Assembly (NCBI RefSeq): GCF_013368755.1
Contig: NC_049565.1
Coordinates: 2,046,001 to 2,110,000, forward strand
DNA length: 64,000 nucleotides
Direction of reading: 5' to 3'
Source: Talaromyces rugulosus
Lineage: Eukaryota; Ascomycota; Eurotiomycetes; Eurotiales; Trichocomaceae
The notes below the pieces were generated by a model that saw only the letters and a program-made list of their open reading frames with translations, was not told the DNA's origin and did not search any database. The position numbers and the translations under genes are program-made. Positions 20,669 through 31,130 of this stretch are shown here, in pieces. The number at the start of each line of letters is the position of its first letter. Position 1 is the stretch's first letter.

Positions 20669-20986
20669 CAAGAGGGGGTTATTAGGATCGTATTTAATGC
20701 CGTAAACCCCATGCTTGAACGCGAATAATCGCAGCAGTTTAATACCATACCAAATGCGGGTCTGCCTCGAAACCTTATCATGATAACAGACCTTTGGTGT
20801 TTGATAAGTAAGACGGTCCATCGGTACATCGGCAACTTGCCGCTGTTCTTATCAAGTGCCCTAGAAATGAACGGATCAAGGTCGATGCGCCCGACACCAG
20901 CGATTATTAACAGTCTATCTACTATTTATCATATATATGAAGGAAACACAGCGGATGAATTATTTTTCACAAAATAATTTTTGAAA
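20669..20986. other. Upstream part of the unrecognised minus-strand gene / DHDPS promoter
   Basis: No complete gene. On the minus strand there are open blocks such as MDRLTYQTPKVCYHDK (20821 downwards) and GRIDLDPFISRAL (near 20890), in different frames. A branch-like CTAATAAC followed by a possible acceptor near 20670 suggests an intron. The last 60 bp before the plus-strand ATG at 20987 are AT-rich. Confidence 0.3.
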
Positions 20987-22387
20987 ATGGCATATTCTGG
21001 TACCAAACGACGTCTGAGACCAGGCGTCTACGCACCACTACCGACTTTCTTCGATGAGCATCAAGAACTCGATTATGATAGCTACAAAAAGCATCTCCTT
21101 AGTGAGTCATCGCCATTACTGTTTTTCATTTCGTACAATTACAATGTTTTCTAACAATTTTTCATAGATCTAGCATGCAAGGGCATGGGTGAGTTCTTCA
21201 TATCGGCAGCGTATTGAAACGAGCTTACATGTTGCCCAAGTCCCTGTAGGCGCTGGTTCACTTGGAGAGGCCGTGCACTTGGTAAATATTCCATATATCC
21301 ATAGTTCCAGAGACAGAAAATCTAATTTTTAGAAGAGCTTTGATGAACTGACGGCTTTGATCAGATTCATTAGGTCCACATTGGACGAAGCGAAACTCGA
21401 AGCAACACCAATTGTAGCCGGTGTTGGAGGTTTAAGTACAAGAGAAACAATTAAACTTGCACAAGCAGCGGCGGACGCCGGAGCGTACGTTTTCTTTAGT
21501 CTATTTTCTTTACTCTATCACGTTTCATGCTTATGATATTGTAGAGATGCGGGGATGGTCATCTTGCCTGCATATTACGCTGCAAGCCTAAACACTGATC
21601 TAGAACAAGTTGTCCAATATTATATCGATATATGTGAAGGATCACCGGTAGGTTCAGAGATTTTTACTTGTACTGAATGCTGCAGCTATTGAATGTTATT
21701 AACAGCCAATTCAAGATACCACTCTTATTGTACAACTTTCCAGCAAACGCTGGCGGCCAAGATATGCCTTCTGCGGTAATTACTGAGGCCATGAACCGAG
21801 CACCGAATTTATGTGGTGTCAAATTAACGTAGTAGTTAAGAACTCCTCAAAAATACCCAACTGACTAGTGTGACAATAGATGCGGCGGTAGCATCGGGAA
21901 ATTGGTCCGTCTCACGTCTGAGATTCAAGATAATCCTGTCATAAACAGTAGTCGATCATTTCCATTCTTATTACTCGATGGACTAATTGCAGATTTGACA
22001 CCATGGATGCAATGTGGTGGTCATAGAACAGTTAGCGGCATTCCAAACTTCGCACCAGTAGCCTCTATGAGGTTATGGGATTTACTCAATAAACCATCTT
22101 TGACCATGAAAGAGACAAAAGAAGCCACAAGGTTACAAGCAATTTTATCCAGGGTAGATGTTGCTGCAGTTCCTGGTGGCATTCGTGCAATGAGTAAGCC
22201 ATTTTCCTTTTGTCCCTTTACATAGATCATCTACTAACCTGCCCGAGAATATGCTTTGAATAAAATTCACGGATATGGTGCCGCGCCGAGAAAACCACTA
22301 CTTCCACTAAAGGAGTCAGAAGGCGAAGCATTTATGATATCCCTTGGAGAACTACTGAAACTTGAAGCGGAATTTACAAAGAAATAG
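20987..22387 (+). CDS. DHDPS-family aldolase/dehydratase, eight exons (332 aa)
   Basis: Exons 20987-21101, 21168-21188, 21241-21281, 21333-21484, 21545-21647, 21716-21828, 21880-22193 and 22248-22387 join in phase to 333 codons. The barrel begins with RPGVYAPLPTFFDE; VPVGAGSLGEAVHL is the substrate carboxylate-binding loop; ILPAYY and LLLYNFPANAGGQDM supply the catalytic Tyr region; and NLCGVKLT carries the Schiff-base Lys. Members include dihydrodipicolinate synthase, N-acetylneuraminate lyase, keto-deoxy-sugar-acid aldolases and hydroxyproline-pathway enzymes. Fungi make lysine through alpha-aminoadipate, so a catabolic aldolase role is more likely than DapA. The small exons 2 and 3 interrupt the conserved loop, and two acceptors are CAAG. 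Probably co-regulated with the DUF3830 gene. Confidence 0.85.
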
Positions 22388-22498
22388 ATGTCTAGGAATA
22401 AAAACCGAAATTTGACATTTATAAGCCCGAAATGAAGTCACACATATCCACATATTTAATAGTAAAAAATATGAGATTAGGTCAGGAAACCAAAATCT

Positions 22499-23849
22499 TC
22501 ACACTTGAGGTATCTTTTCCTCTGTATGATCACTTGCTTTCCTCGAAGAAGACATGGTGGGCGAAATTCTAGCCCAGATATTTGGTGACTTAATTCTTAT
22601 CACCGCCTGCTTCCATAGCTTGACCATGTAGCCTGGTACAGCCCAACTCAGAAATGTCAATATTGTAAGCGGGATCGTTACTGCCCAATATACCCAAAAT
22701 TTGCTAGACATGTTCCAGTCAGGACCGTTACTGCCGGGACTGTAGTCGAAAAAGTTGCTACCAAAGATCCCAGAAATGAATGTCCCTGGTAGGTATAACA
22801 CGCCGATCAGCGTCATAGCCTGCATTGTCGCGTTATCACGACGGGTGCTTTCGGCAATGGCAATAGACAGTTGATGATTGTACTGTTGAGCATAAGTACT
22901 ATATTTCTAATTTTTATTATCGCACTTACAAGATCAATCTCGTTGTCCAGTCTTTCACTTAAAGTCGAGGCCCGTACTTTTATAGCTCTTATTTCCTTGT
23001 TGGCAATATATAGCCTCTCTTGAATCCGAGAATGCAGTTTTTGGCGATCTGCTGCTAACTCGGGAGCAACAGCAGTAGTAGCTTCTACCCTCTCGCATTC
23101 TCGAAGATAGTTGACGTGGTGATGCATTATGCTTTCCAACGTGTCACCTGCTACCAGAAATGCCTCGTTGATATGTATTAGGTGGCGTGCAACTTCCTTC
23201 AGGTACGTAATATCGGGTTTATACAACGACGCCGCGGTTTTTTGGTTGCCAAGAACCCAACTATAATCCCGGTTCTATGCTTTGTTAGTTGTAGGTCGAA
23301 TATTAAACGCGGGATAAAAGACCTTTTCTCGGTTTCTGATGACGTGTCTCATCTCCCAAACTGCATTGTCATACACATCTCTTAGTTCTTCAACCAATGT
23401 CGTATGCCAAATAAAGGGATCATCAATATGTTTTAATTCTTTCGCGCCTCGGGAGAGATTCTCGGTTATGTTTTTAGCCACCGAGGACGGACAGTCAACA
23501 AACAAGACGAACTGTCTGTTCTTAGACTGCCGTACCAGTACTGAGATCTGGGACCAATGATAATCGATTGTAAGATAATTATCTCCTTGATATGTATGTT
23601 TCACTTTAAAAGTACTCCACGTATCTAACACAGCGTATCAGGATATAGTCCCAAAACAAGCAAGAGCGATGAATGAGTCGAATACACACCGTAACTGGCA
23701 TCCTCGGAATTCGTGAAATCATCATCGTGATGATATAAGCCAAACATGCCGTTCAAGTCCTCGTCAATGACAGACCGGAAGCGAGGAGGAAGAAATGCGT
23801 TATCTTGATACCCATTAAACGCATCCTTCTGAGCAAAACTAGTTGACAT
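22499..23849 (-). CDS. CorA-like metal transporter, four exons (396 aa)
   Basis: Exons 23849-23690, 23624-23323, 23274-22930 and 22882-22499 join in phase to 397 codons. The long polar N-terminal half ends in a helical region (RIQERLYIANKEIRAIKVRA; HQLSIAIAESTRRDNATMQ) that leads into the last two membrane helices, TLIGVLYLPGTFISGIFG and FWVYWAVTIPLTILTFLSW. This is the CorA/Mrs2/ALR architecture. The usual Gly-Met-Asn at the end of helix 1 is replaced by Gly-Ser-Asn (GIFGSNFFDY), as in many divergent fungal CorA-like proteins, so transport of Mg is not assured. The start at 23849 (MSTSFAQKD) is preferred; an in-frame hydrophobic leader begins at 23912 and cannot be excluded. Confidence 0.8.
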
Positions 23850-24024
23850 AAATAAGGTTAGATCAAACAGGCCCGAAAGAAAAAAAATAAGAAGATAACG
23901 GAGTGAAAACAAACATGACGATTCTTCGAGATTTTTTTCGGCCCTGTATATATGGATAGATTAATATATTGGAAATTTTCGTGGGAGTCGGTGAAGTAAC
24001 ATACATATTCTCTTATCGCCTGGT

Positions 24025-24225
24025 TTAAACTGCCTGAGCGCGACGGATACTGTTTGCGGTCTGCAAGACAGTGAGAAATACCCCAATAGAGGAAAGAACA
24101 TTGGAAAGTGGCAAACCGTTCTCTTCAAGATATTTAACATCAATATCGCTATTGGGAGGATGCAGAAATACTTGGCTGGCCCCTGCTCCGCCAGGCACTG
24201 TTTGGGCGCGTATCATATGTGCCAT
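24025..24225 (-). CDS. Small hypothetical protein (66 aa)
   Basis: An ATG-initiated frame of 66 codons, upstream of and on the same strand as the CorA-like gene. It starts MAHMIRAQTVPGGAGAS and ends with a weakly hydrophobic segment (LSNVLSSIGVFLTVLQTA) and a basic tail (SIRRAQAV). Composition looks protein-like, but no domain, signal peptide or homologue is recognised. It may be a genuine small gene or a chance frame. Confidence 0.3.
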   Translation of the reverse strand: MAHMIRAQTVPGGAGASQVFLHPPNSDIDVKYLEENGLPLSNVLSSIGVFLTVLQTANSIRRAQAV

Positions 24226-25978
24226 TTGTGCCTCCGTCTATCATGTACTTGGAATATACAAAGTAGACATTTGTGTTTTGTCACAAAATTAAAATCAAGA
24301 GCAAAATAAAGGGAACAGCTATAGATAAATTCGCCGTCAGGCAGACTCAGCCTTGAGCCTCACGAAAACCGTGTAACGATTTGTGGCCAGGATTGGCGCC
24401 AACGCATCGTGACAGAGCACAGCCCGTCGCGAGGCGAACTTTTAGCACCAGTCGCGTCCTGATTGCACCTAGTTTTACCGAATATGGTGATAGTGGCATC
24501 GCATGTAAACAATACCGATTTGCTTTTTTTGCTTACTCTGTACATGTCATGCGAGGTTAGAAGTGCTCCGGATGTCGGGTGTTTCGAAGGCATTTCTTAA
24601 CCTACTCTTTTTCCAAATCTCGCCATACTGTAGAATTAAAATTTTTATAAAGTTTTGCGCCATCCGTGCTTCTGATTACCGGAAATGGTGCGTGTGTAAC
24701 CCGGAAGACGTATATCCCGCGTTACCGCGTACGTCGGGTGATCTAGATGCCATCCCGGCGCACGGGATTAGGCTGCTTTTTGATGGCCGGACGATTTCAC
24801 AAATATATTACTAGTTTCTAATGAATGCTTTAAATTTCTTTTTTTTTTTTTTTTAAATGCACTGGTTCGAGCTGTAACTTGATAATTTGAAATTACGTTG
24901 ATGATACTTGGAGGGCTAAGTGTAGCGCTGAGTGTACGTGGGTTATGGTCTGGTGTAGATTAAATATTTCCCGAAGAAGCTGGGTAATTTAAAGACACTA
25001 GTCTACATTAATATGCATACTATCTAGTCTATTAATTAATTCTTTATTTACGATTCTAGACAACGTATTCGTATAAATGACAATGAAAATCGCCACTTCA
25101 ACCCAAATAGGTGAAGTAGCAACGCACCGTAGTTAACGGCTAGCTTAGCCAGATTTGTGATGGCTATAAGAACATATCCCCGGCATTCGTCTCTTTTCCC
25201 GTGACGTTTATTATCTATTATATACAATAATGTCTAGACTATCACGCAGTGGCGCTACTCATACCATGGCCACTGGCTGGCCCAACCGCACATCGGTATA
25301 ACTTCGTCTAGGCACATTGGTGGCGTTTTCCCCTAGCTCAGTGTAGTAACGTGGGCAAAGGTGTGATAGGATAACAAAACTAGCTTATTTAAAACCTGTG
25401 CCATAGAGACGCTAATCCATACTTTAATCTATGGTTCATGACCAACGTTGAGCCAGCGGTGCATTGAGGACTGGGGCTACTTCGGGGAATTGCCATACTT
25501 TTAGTACTTCTGTCCTCCTGCCCAATATTCATGGCTAGTACCTGGAGTTTCTGGACAAAATAGTAAGAGACGCCGGTGATGAGCCTTTTTTCAGAGTGGA
25601 GCTTTAGAATACCCCAGAAATGTAGCACTCCAATCAACTGTTCACATAGCAGAAAATAATGCCTCATGGAGAAGGATGGGGATCCTCGAGGCCTTTGTCA
25701 AGGGGTTTCCCAGAATTTTTCATGCTCTTCTGCCAACTACAAGTCTAGTTGACTGTCATGGGAAAATTCTTCGACCTCCCACCAAGATGGTACCCATTCA
25801 CATAGCCATCTTTCCAAATAAGTATCGGCCATGTGACCCTGGAAAGGTGAAATCCACTATTTTGTATTTTTTAATTCGAACTACCAAATAATGAAGACCA
25901 ATTTGAGATACTTAAGCGCCAATAGGAGAATTACAAGGCGAGAAGAATAGAAGATGTTTCGAAACCGGGGGAATGGGC
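24226..25978. other. Gene-poor stretch, 1.75 kb
   Basis: No supported gene. It includes a T16 tract (24840-24855) and AT-rich DNA around 24940-25080. A 22 bp segment at 24311-24332 recurs with one mismatch at 54009-54030. Short open frames (up to 92 codons, 25389-25667) lack any domain feature. Confidence 0.5.
24311..24332 (+). repeat. Dispersed 22 bp repeat, copy 1
   Basis: gggaacagctatagataa followed by attc. The same 18 bases, then gttc, occur at 54009-54030 in the same orientation, giving 21 of 22 identical. Origin unknown. Confidence 0.5.
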
Positions 25979-25984
25979 TATAAA
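25979..25984 (+). promoter_or_regulatory. TATA-like element upstream of the GH64 gene
   Basis: TATAAA, 162 bp before the chosen ATG at 26146 and followed by a CT-rich stretch (tcttccatctgttctttcttc) that fits a fungal transcription start region. Confidence 0.35.
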
Positions 25985-26145
25985 GCAAACGGTACCTGCA
26001 GTCGGAACATTTTATTCTTCCATCTGTTCTTTCTTCGAGATCCTTGTCCAGCTCATTTAATGAGTCCATCGGTGAAGAAAACCTCTGCTACGATTTTACA
26101 GCGAGTCCTTCTCATACATTCATTTACGAATACCTGATATCAATC

Positions 26146-27489
26146 ATGTGTCGCCTTTCCAAGTGGGCATGCGCTATTGCTGCCTTGATGGCAGAACAAT
26201 CGTTTGCTGGTCCAACGAAAATCTATGCCGGAAGTGCCAAAGATGTTGTTTTGGGTGAACTAAACACTCTCAGCGGCTCTTTCATCTCCGGTGGCGCAAC
26301 CAATTCTACTCCTACGGATTCTGGGGGGCAGCTTCCTTTGGCCATCGTGAATAATATGGCTGGAGCGGGCGAGGGTGATATAAGTGCCTATGTTACTGGT
26401 CGTGACAGCAACGACAATGTCGTTATGCTCGCATCCGATGGTTCATGGTTTTATCCGCCTGCTGCATCGTCCACCGAACCAACGCCCGTTGATGCAGATA
26501 TTGCCATCCCTCTCAGCGCACAGGGAAGCACCACAAATGTGACCCTACCTGGATATGTTTCGTCAGGACGAGTATATCTTGCTTCTGGAAAACTTCAATT
26601 CTTCGTCGTGAATGACGGCTCTAGCGGCTCTGTTCTCGCTGAGCCCTCCCCTGTTAACCCAGCTGACCCCAACGCGGATGTCAATTGGGGATTTGTTGAG
26701 CTGACAAACACCGCTAAGGGGGGTATATACGCCAACATAAGCTACGTTGACTTTGTTGGTTTGATCTTGGGTATGTCACTGGTGACTACGAACGGATCCG
26801 TTCAGACTGCACTCGGCCTTCAGCCAGATGCTGTATCAAGCATCTGTTCGAGCCTCGATTCCCAAAGCTCACAGGACGGCTATCCTTGGAGTAGCCTTTG
26901 CATGTCGGATAACAGTTCAAACTATCTTCGTGTCCTATCTCCATATCAATATATCGAGAATGGCAACAAAGAGGCATTTTCCGACTATTTCACCAGCTAT
27001 ATCGACACAGTCTACTCGAACTTTGGCGGTGGCGGTGGCAATGGCTCGCTCACTGTCAATACCCAGGGCTCCTCTGACAGCGTCTCTTGCACAACAAGTG
27101 GAGACAGCCTGACCTGCGATGGTGATAACCGCGACTATCCGAAACCCTCTGCAGGGGATATTTTCAGCTGCAATACCGGAACATTTGCTCTGCAAAAAAG
27201 CGACAATCCCACTCATTATGCGGTGGTACCTCGTCTCTGTGCTGCTTTCAATCGTGCTACGTTTTTGCTCAGTGGCGGAAACGTCCAGCCTGGTCCACCG
27301 GCGACTTCTTACTATTCATCGCCACCAAGTAACTACTACAGTAAGTTTGTGCACGAACACGAGATTGACGGAAAAGGGTATGCATTCTCTTATGACGACG
27401 TCAATCCGGCTGGTGAAAATGAGTCTGGAGTGGTCTCATCAAGCAACCCCAAGACACTGACTATCACCGTTGGCGGACCCTCTACCTAA
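26146..27489 (+). CDS. Secreted GH64 beta-1,3-glucanase (447 aa)
   Basis: Single exon. The start at 26146 (MCRLSKWACAIAALMAEQSFA) gives a classic secretion signal; the frame is open 34 codons further upstream, but those residues would bury the signal. After a Thr/Ser-rich N-terminal part, WGFVELTN and IYANISYVDFVGLILGMSL match the glycoside hydrolase family 64 (thaumatin-like laminaripentaose-producing glucanase) core, with the acidic residues of FVE and YVDF in the catalytic region. The C-terminal block KFVHEHEIDGKGYAFSYDDVNP is also typical. A Gly-rich linker (GGGGGNGS) lies near residue 295. It is expected to cleave beta-1,3-glucan in the wall or environment. Confidence 0.85.
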   Translation: MCRLSKWACAIAALMAEQSFAGPTKIYAGSAKDVVLGELNTLSGSFISGGATNSTPTDSGGQLPLAIVNNMAGAGEGDISAYVTGRDSNDNVVMLASDGSWFYPPAASSTEPTPVDADIAIPLSAQGSTTNVTLPGYVSSGRVYLASGKLQFFVVNDGSSGSVLAEPSPVNPADPNADVNWGFVELTNTAKGGIYANISYVDFVGLILGMSLVTTNGSVQTALGLQPDAVSSICSSLDSQSSQDGYPWSSLCMSDNSSNYLRVLSPYQYIENGNKEAFSDYFTSYIDTVYSNFGGGGGNGSLTVNTQGSSDSVSCTTSGDSLTCDGDNRDYPKPSAGDIFSCNTGTFALQKSDNPTHYAVVPRLCAAFNRATFLLSGGNVQPGPPATSYYSSPPSNYYSKFVHEHEIDGKGYAFSYDDVNPAGENESGVVSSSNPKTLTITVGGPST

Positions 27490-28213
27490 AGAAAGACTGA
27501 TTGCTGATTCAAATATCCGAACTCACTTTGGTCTTTGTTTTCGTAGAAAATTTACATTATACATAGAAGAAGCCCACGTTGTACATAGATTCTTTCAACC
27601 AGGAATATTATACACCCTCGCGCTTGTTTCTTGGCTTTCAGCCAAACATTGAACAATGAGTTAAGATTTAAGGTTACGAATGAAATTGTTCGTTATATCC
27701 ACGATACTTTTGATGGTAGACGAAACGTAAATGCAGTTTTGACCTACTGTGAGAACCCCTCTATTTGGACCTAACCACATAGCGCAATGACAGGATGAAA
27801 ATCTTGGTTCACCTAAAGTATACTACTTGATATTATCCAATGAAAAAAATTTCCGACTGTGGAGTTGGACTTGGGTTTTATGGTAGTACCGTTGTAGGCA
27901 TGTTTATTATTTCGGAGACCACACTACTTTTCAACGCTCGCAATATTACTGTCAGCTAATCTTCGGATGGGAATGGCTAAAATGGAGATTTTCCGACATT
28001 AGGGAAACCCTAGGAGCGAAAAAATGGGGTGGCGAATATTTAGCCACGACATGCCACTTGGAATTTCCATTATATTCAACGTTAGCCTTCTTAGCAAATA
28101 GCTAATGATCGTTTTTCGAGTTCTCCATTACCAGAACTCCCCGGGACCGTACTGCGAAAAGGATAGACAGTGGCCTAAAAAACCATTTCCTAGGCGGATA
28201 AGTACTCGGTACA
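27490..28213. other. Intergenic
   Basis: No gene supported. It is the convergent 3' flank of the GH64 gene and of the minus-strand hypothetical gene ending at 28214. AT-rich with no repeat or RNA gene seen. Confidence 0.5.
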
Positions 28214-29334
28214 TCATCGTGCCAGATTCTCGGTGCGGTCCACATATTCTGCCAACTGCTTCTGACACATTTCTCTGTCGAAATTGGCTGGCCAGCCACT
28301 CATTACATGAATGCCGAAGACCGCCTTTGGATTTATGAATTAGAATTTAAAGTAAACTGAATATCAGGTGGACACTTACCGATGTTTGTTCCCTAAGCAT
28401 ACTGCTATCTTCCTGTTGGGCATGACTCTTGAACCACTGTAGGTCACCCTTCGAGCCCTGATATTCAGAAGAATCTTCTCCATCTGAAATGTTGTACTCA
28501 GTTTCACTTTCGTACTCGCTATCCCATTCGTATTCATTGTCATCACTCGAAGAGTAGTCTTCCTCTGAATCCGGGACATAGCTATCATCATCAGACTCCG
28601 CTGAATCTTCGTATAAGTTGGTATTCATATCACAATACCACAAAGCCGTGCCAGCTTTGCCTTTCTCATGATATACTGCCATCCAGTCCAGGATATCATA
28701 TTTTCTCTCCCACATGTGAAAGAATTCTACCACGTCTATTGTTGTATGAGCCATCCACCGGTCCTCTAGTGGTAATTCTTGGTAGTCTGAGGGGCTTATC
28801 ACAATATTTTGCCCCAGTTTCGAGTATTCGGTTATCGTGCCTGTAGCCCATAGTTTTATGAGTTTGTTTCCTTTTAGAAAGACGATTTTTCATGAAATAC
28901 TAACCGATATGCGAATCTAACAGCAATGCCGTCCCATCATCACCACCTGCAAGGTCTGTAAGCCAAATACAGTGATCCGGTGTGGGCTGTATTTGGTCCA
29001 TCTTTTCATCGTACACGTCTCCATCGCAGTAAGCGATTGTGACGGTACCTGGGCTAATCATCCATTTATGGTCTCCCGCCGTATGGTTATCAGCTTCATT
29101 ATTGCCTTTGGGTTGCCTTAGGTATGGTAAATGGCGTAGTAAGTCGACGATCCTGTCGGTTTTTCCACGCTTGCGGAGCTCCGTCTCGTTGATTCCGGTC
29201 CAGCCGTTTTTGTTTTCAACGGTTGGTGGATAGACAAGGGCTTCAGGGTCAACATAGGGGAGCTTAGTTAAAAGCTTGTACAGGTTTGAAACTGAAGAAA
29301 CGACTTTGTCGCGGTCATATGAGGATGAGCCCAT
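28214..29334 (-). CDS. Acidic fungal hypothetical protein, three exons (333 aa)
   Basis: Exons 29334-28905, 28840-28380 and 28324-28214 join in phase to 334 codons. The N-terminal part (LLTKLPYVDPEALVYPPT, ISPGTVTIAYCDGDVYDE, PDHCIWLTDLAGGDDGTALLLD) resembles a compact alpha/beta domain of a kind seen in many fungal hypothetical proteins; a relation to SMI1/KNR4-like domains is possible but not certain. A strongly acidic low-complexity region of Glu, Asp and Ser follows (about residues 205-255) before a short C-terminal exon (FGIHVMSGWPANFDRE). The Met at 29334 (MGSSSYDRDK) is preferred to an in-frame ATG 33 codons upstream. Function unknown. Confidence 0.6.
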
Positions 29335-29859
29335 GTTGACGCGGTAGGATTTGGAGCCGAGGGATGATGTTGACGTCACTTGAGACCGGGCGGTTTTCCA
29401 ACAATGGGGACTTTTTTGGGAAGAAAACTGCAATTATCGCGATATCCCCACGTCGAAAGAGATTATATTGTGAAGAAAGATATCTCCTAACTCAGATAAT
29501 TTGCCGTGTTACAAGTGAATGACGCGCTGAGGTGAAAAATATTTTAAGAATGACAGGTTCGTCCCCGCGTAGCGCGCTAGTCCAGATGAGGTAACGAGCT
29601 CTCAGCTTCATATTCGCACTTGTTATTGTAAAAATTGTTAAAAGGCTATGGTTGGGGAGCGCTTCATTATGTGAGTAAGTCTTTTGTTCTTCCAATCTGA
29701 TATCGATCAATATTTTTTGGTTGGACGCTAGTTTTTTGTGAGTGAAAAGGCTCAATACTGAAGCTATAGATTGTATATTAATTAGAGTTACAACTTTGAT
29801 AGTGTGTTCAAAAATAACGTTGAAAGCGCCCGAAAACAAAGCATTAAATGCATCATGAT
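29335..29859. other. Intergenic
   Basis: No gene supported. Promoter side of the acidic hypothetical gene and 3' flank of the quinone-reductase-like gene. A minus-strand open frame at 29492-29839 has no domain feature. Confidence 0.5.
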
Positions 29860-31130
29860 TTAATCAAACGAGATAACCGTCTTTCCGATTCCTCCTTTAC
29901 CGTTGAATACGACGCCACAGGCCTCCCTAACGGCGTCAATGTCCTTATAATGAACCTTCGTGCCAACCACGGCTCTCAGCTTCCCCTGCTCAACTGATTC
30001 TTTGATTTCTTCCAGGTCCTTTCCGTTCGGGTCCATGAACAAGTACTGGTAGGTAACATCCCAGCGTGAAGCTCGCCATCTGTTAATTGCATCGACTAAA
30101 TTGAGAATTTTTCGAAGGATGAATGGAACTGGCACTTCGCCAGAGGCCGCAAGCTTATCTCCGGATGGAATCAGCGAGATAGATATGACTAGACCTGTCT
30201 TTGGACGTAATAAACATAGATAAGGCATGGCCATGCCGACAGTGTCAAACATAAAGTCGACAGAGCCTAATGGGATAGTAGTTTTTGGGTCTTCTTTTGT
30301 GTAGTCGATAACTATTGGTTGTAGTTGTTAGATATATTTTTTTTGGGGGTATTCATATCGAATCAAGGAGGGATGGCGGCCTACTCTCATCGACGACTCC
30401 TTCACCAAGCAACTCTTTCACTTTTGGCACTTTGGATGTTGACACTGTGGTGATAACTTTGCCGGCTTTGAAGACGTTCTTCGCTAACTGACAGCAATAT
30501 GCACCTGTCCCGCTCACTATTTTTCTATCAGCAGAATCTCTTATTTATATAGGAATATCTACTCACATCCCGCAGGAATAAAAACCGTCTTTCCGTTGAG
30601 ATCTCCAGCGGACTGTAATGCCTGGAATGCCGTCACCGCAGCTAGAGGAATTGATGCCGCATCATCAAACGATAAATTGGTCGGCTTGAGTGCAAAAAAA
30701 TTCTCTGGTGCCTTTGCGTACTCACTCCATGCACCTGTTATTGTTCAGTAAAGCCCGGTTATTCATCTAATAGGGAGTTGTATACCGCGGTGTGATCCGG
30801 GAAGTCGAGTATAGACTTCATCGCCGACCTTGAATCGCGACACTGCCGAGCCGACTTCGCTGACCGTGCCCGCGCAATCATAGCCAATCTTGTATGGGAA
30901 CCTTTCCAAATTAGTTAGTAAATACTTTGATAATTTAAGTGAGTTAGGCCGTACTGCAGCGGGGTGACCATTTTCAGGACACCGACTGCCATTTTGACGT
31001 CGACCGGATTCACGCTCCCCGCGTGCACCTTGATAAGCACATCGCGATCGTCCTCGATGACGGGCTTGGCCAGCTCGCCCAGCTGGTAGCCGCTTGGCTC
31101 CGAGTATGTATTTATGTGAATTGACTGCAT
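29860..31130 (-). CDS. Zinc-independent MDR, quinone oxidoreductase-like (347 aa)
   Basis: Exons 31130-30955, 30901-30786, 30734-30567, 30516-30385 and 30311-29860 join in phase to 348 codons. The GroES-like N-terminus reads DVLIKVHAGSVNPVDVKMA and IGYDCAGTVSEVGSAV; the nucleotide domain begins VFIPAGLSGTGAYCCQLAKN, and VVFNGKGGIGKTVISF ends the protein. Catalytic-zinc Cys/His ligands of alcohol dehydrogenases are absent, which places it among NADPH:quinone reductase or enoyl-reductase-like MDRs. The start at 31130 (MQSIHINTYSEP) lies at the expected distance before the GroES fold. Intron 3 to exon 4 splices at AAATAG. Substrate unknown; no neighbour suggests a pathway. Confidence 0.85.

Noticed and set aside
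24855..24890. tRNA T-arm-like ggttcgagc
   Set aside because: No acceptor stem, D-arm or anticodon arm can be folded around it.
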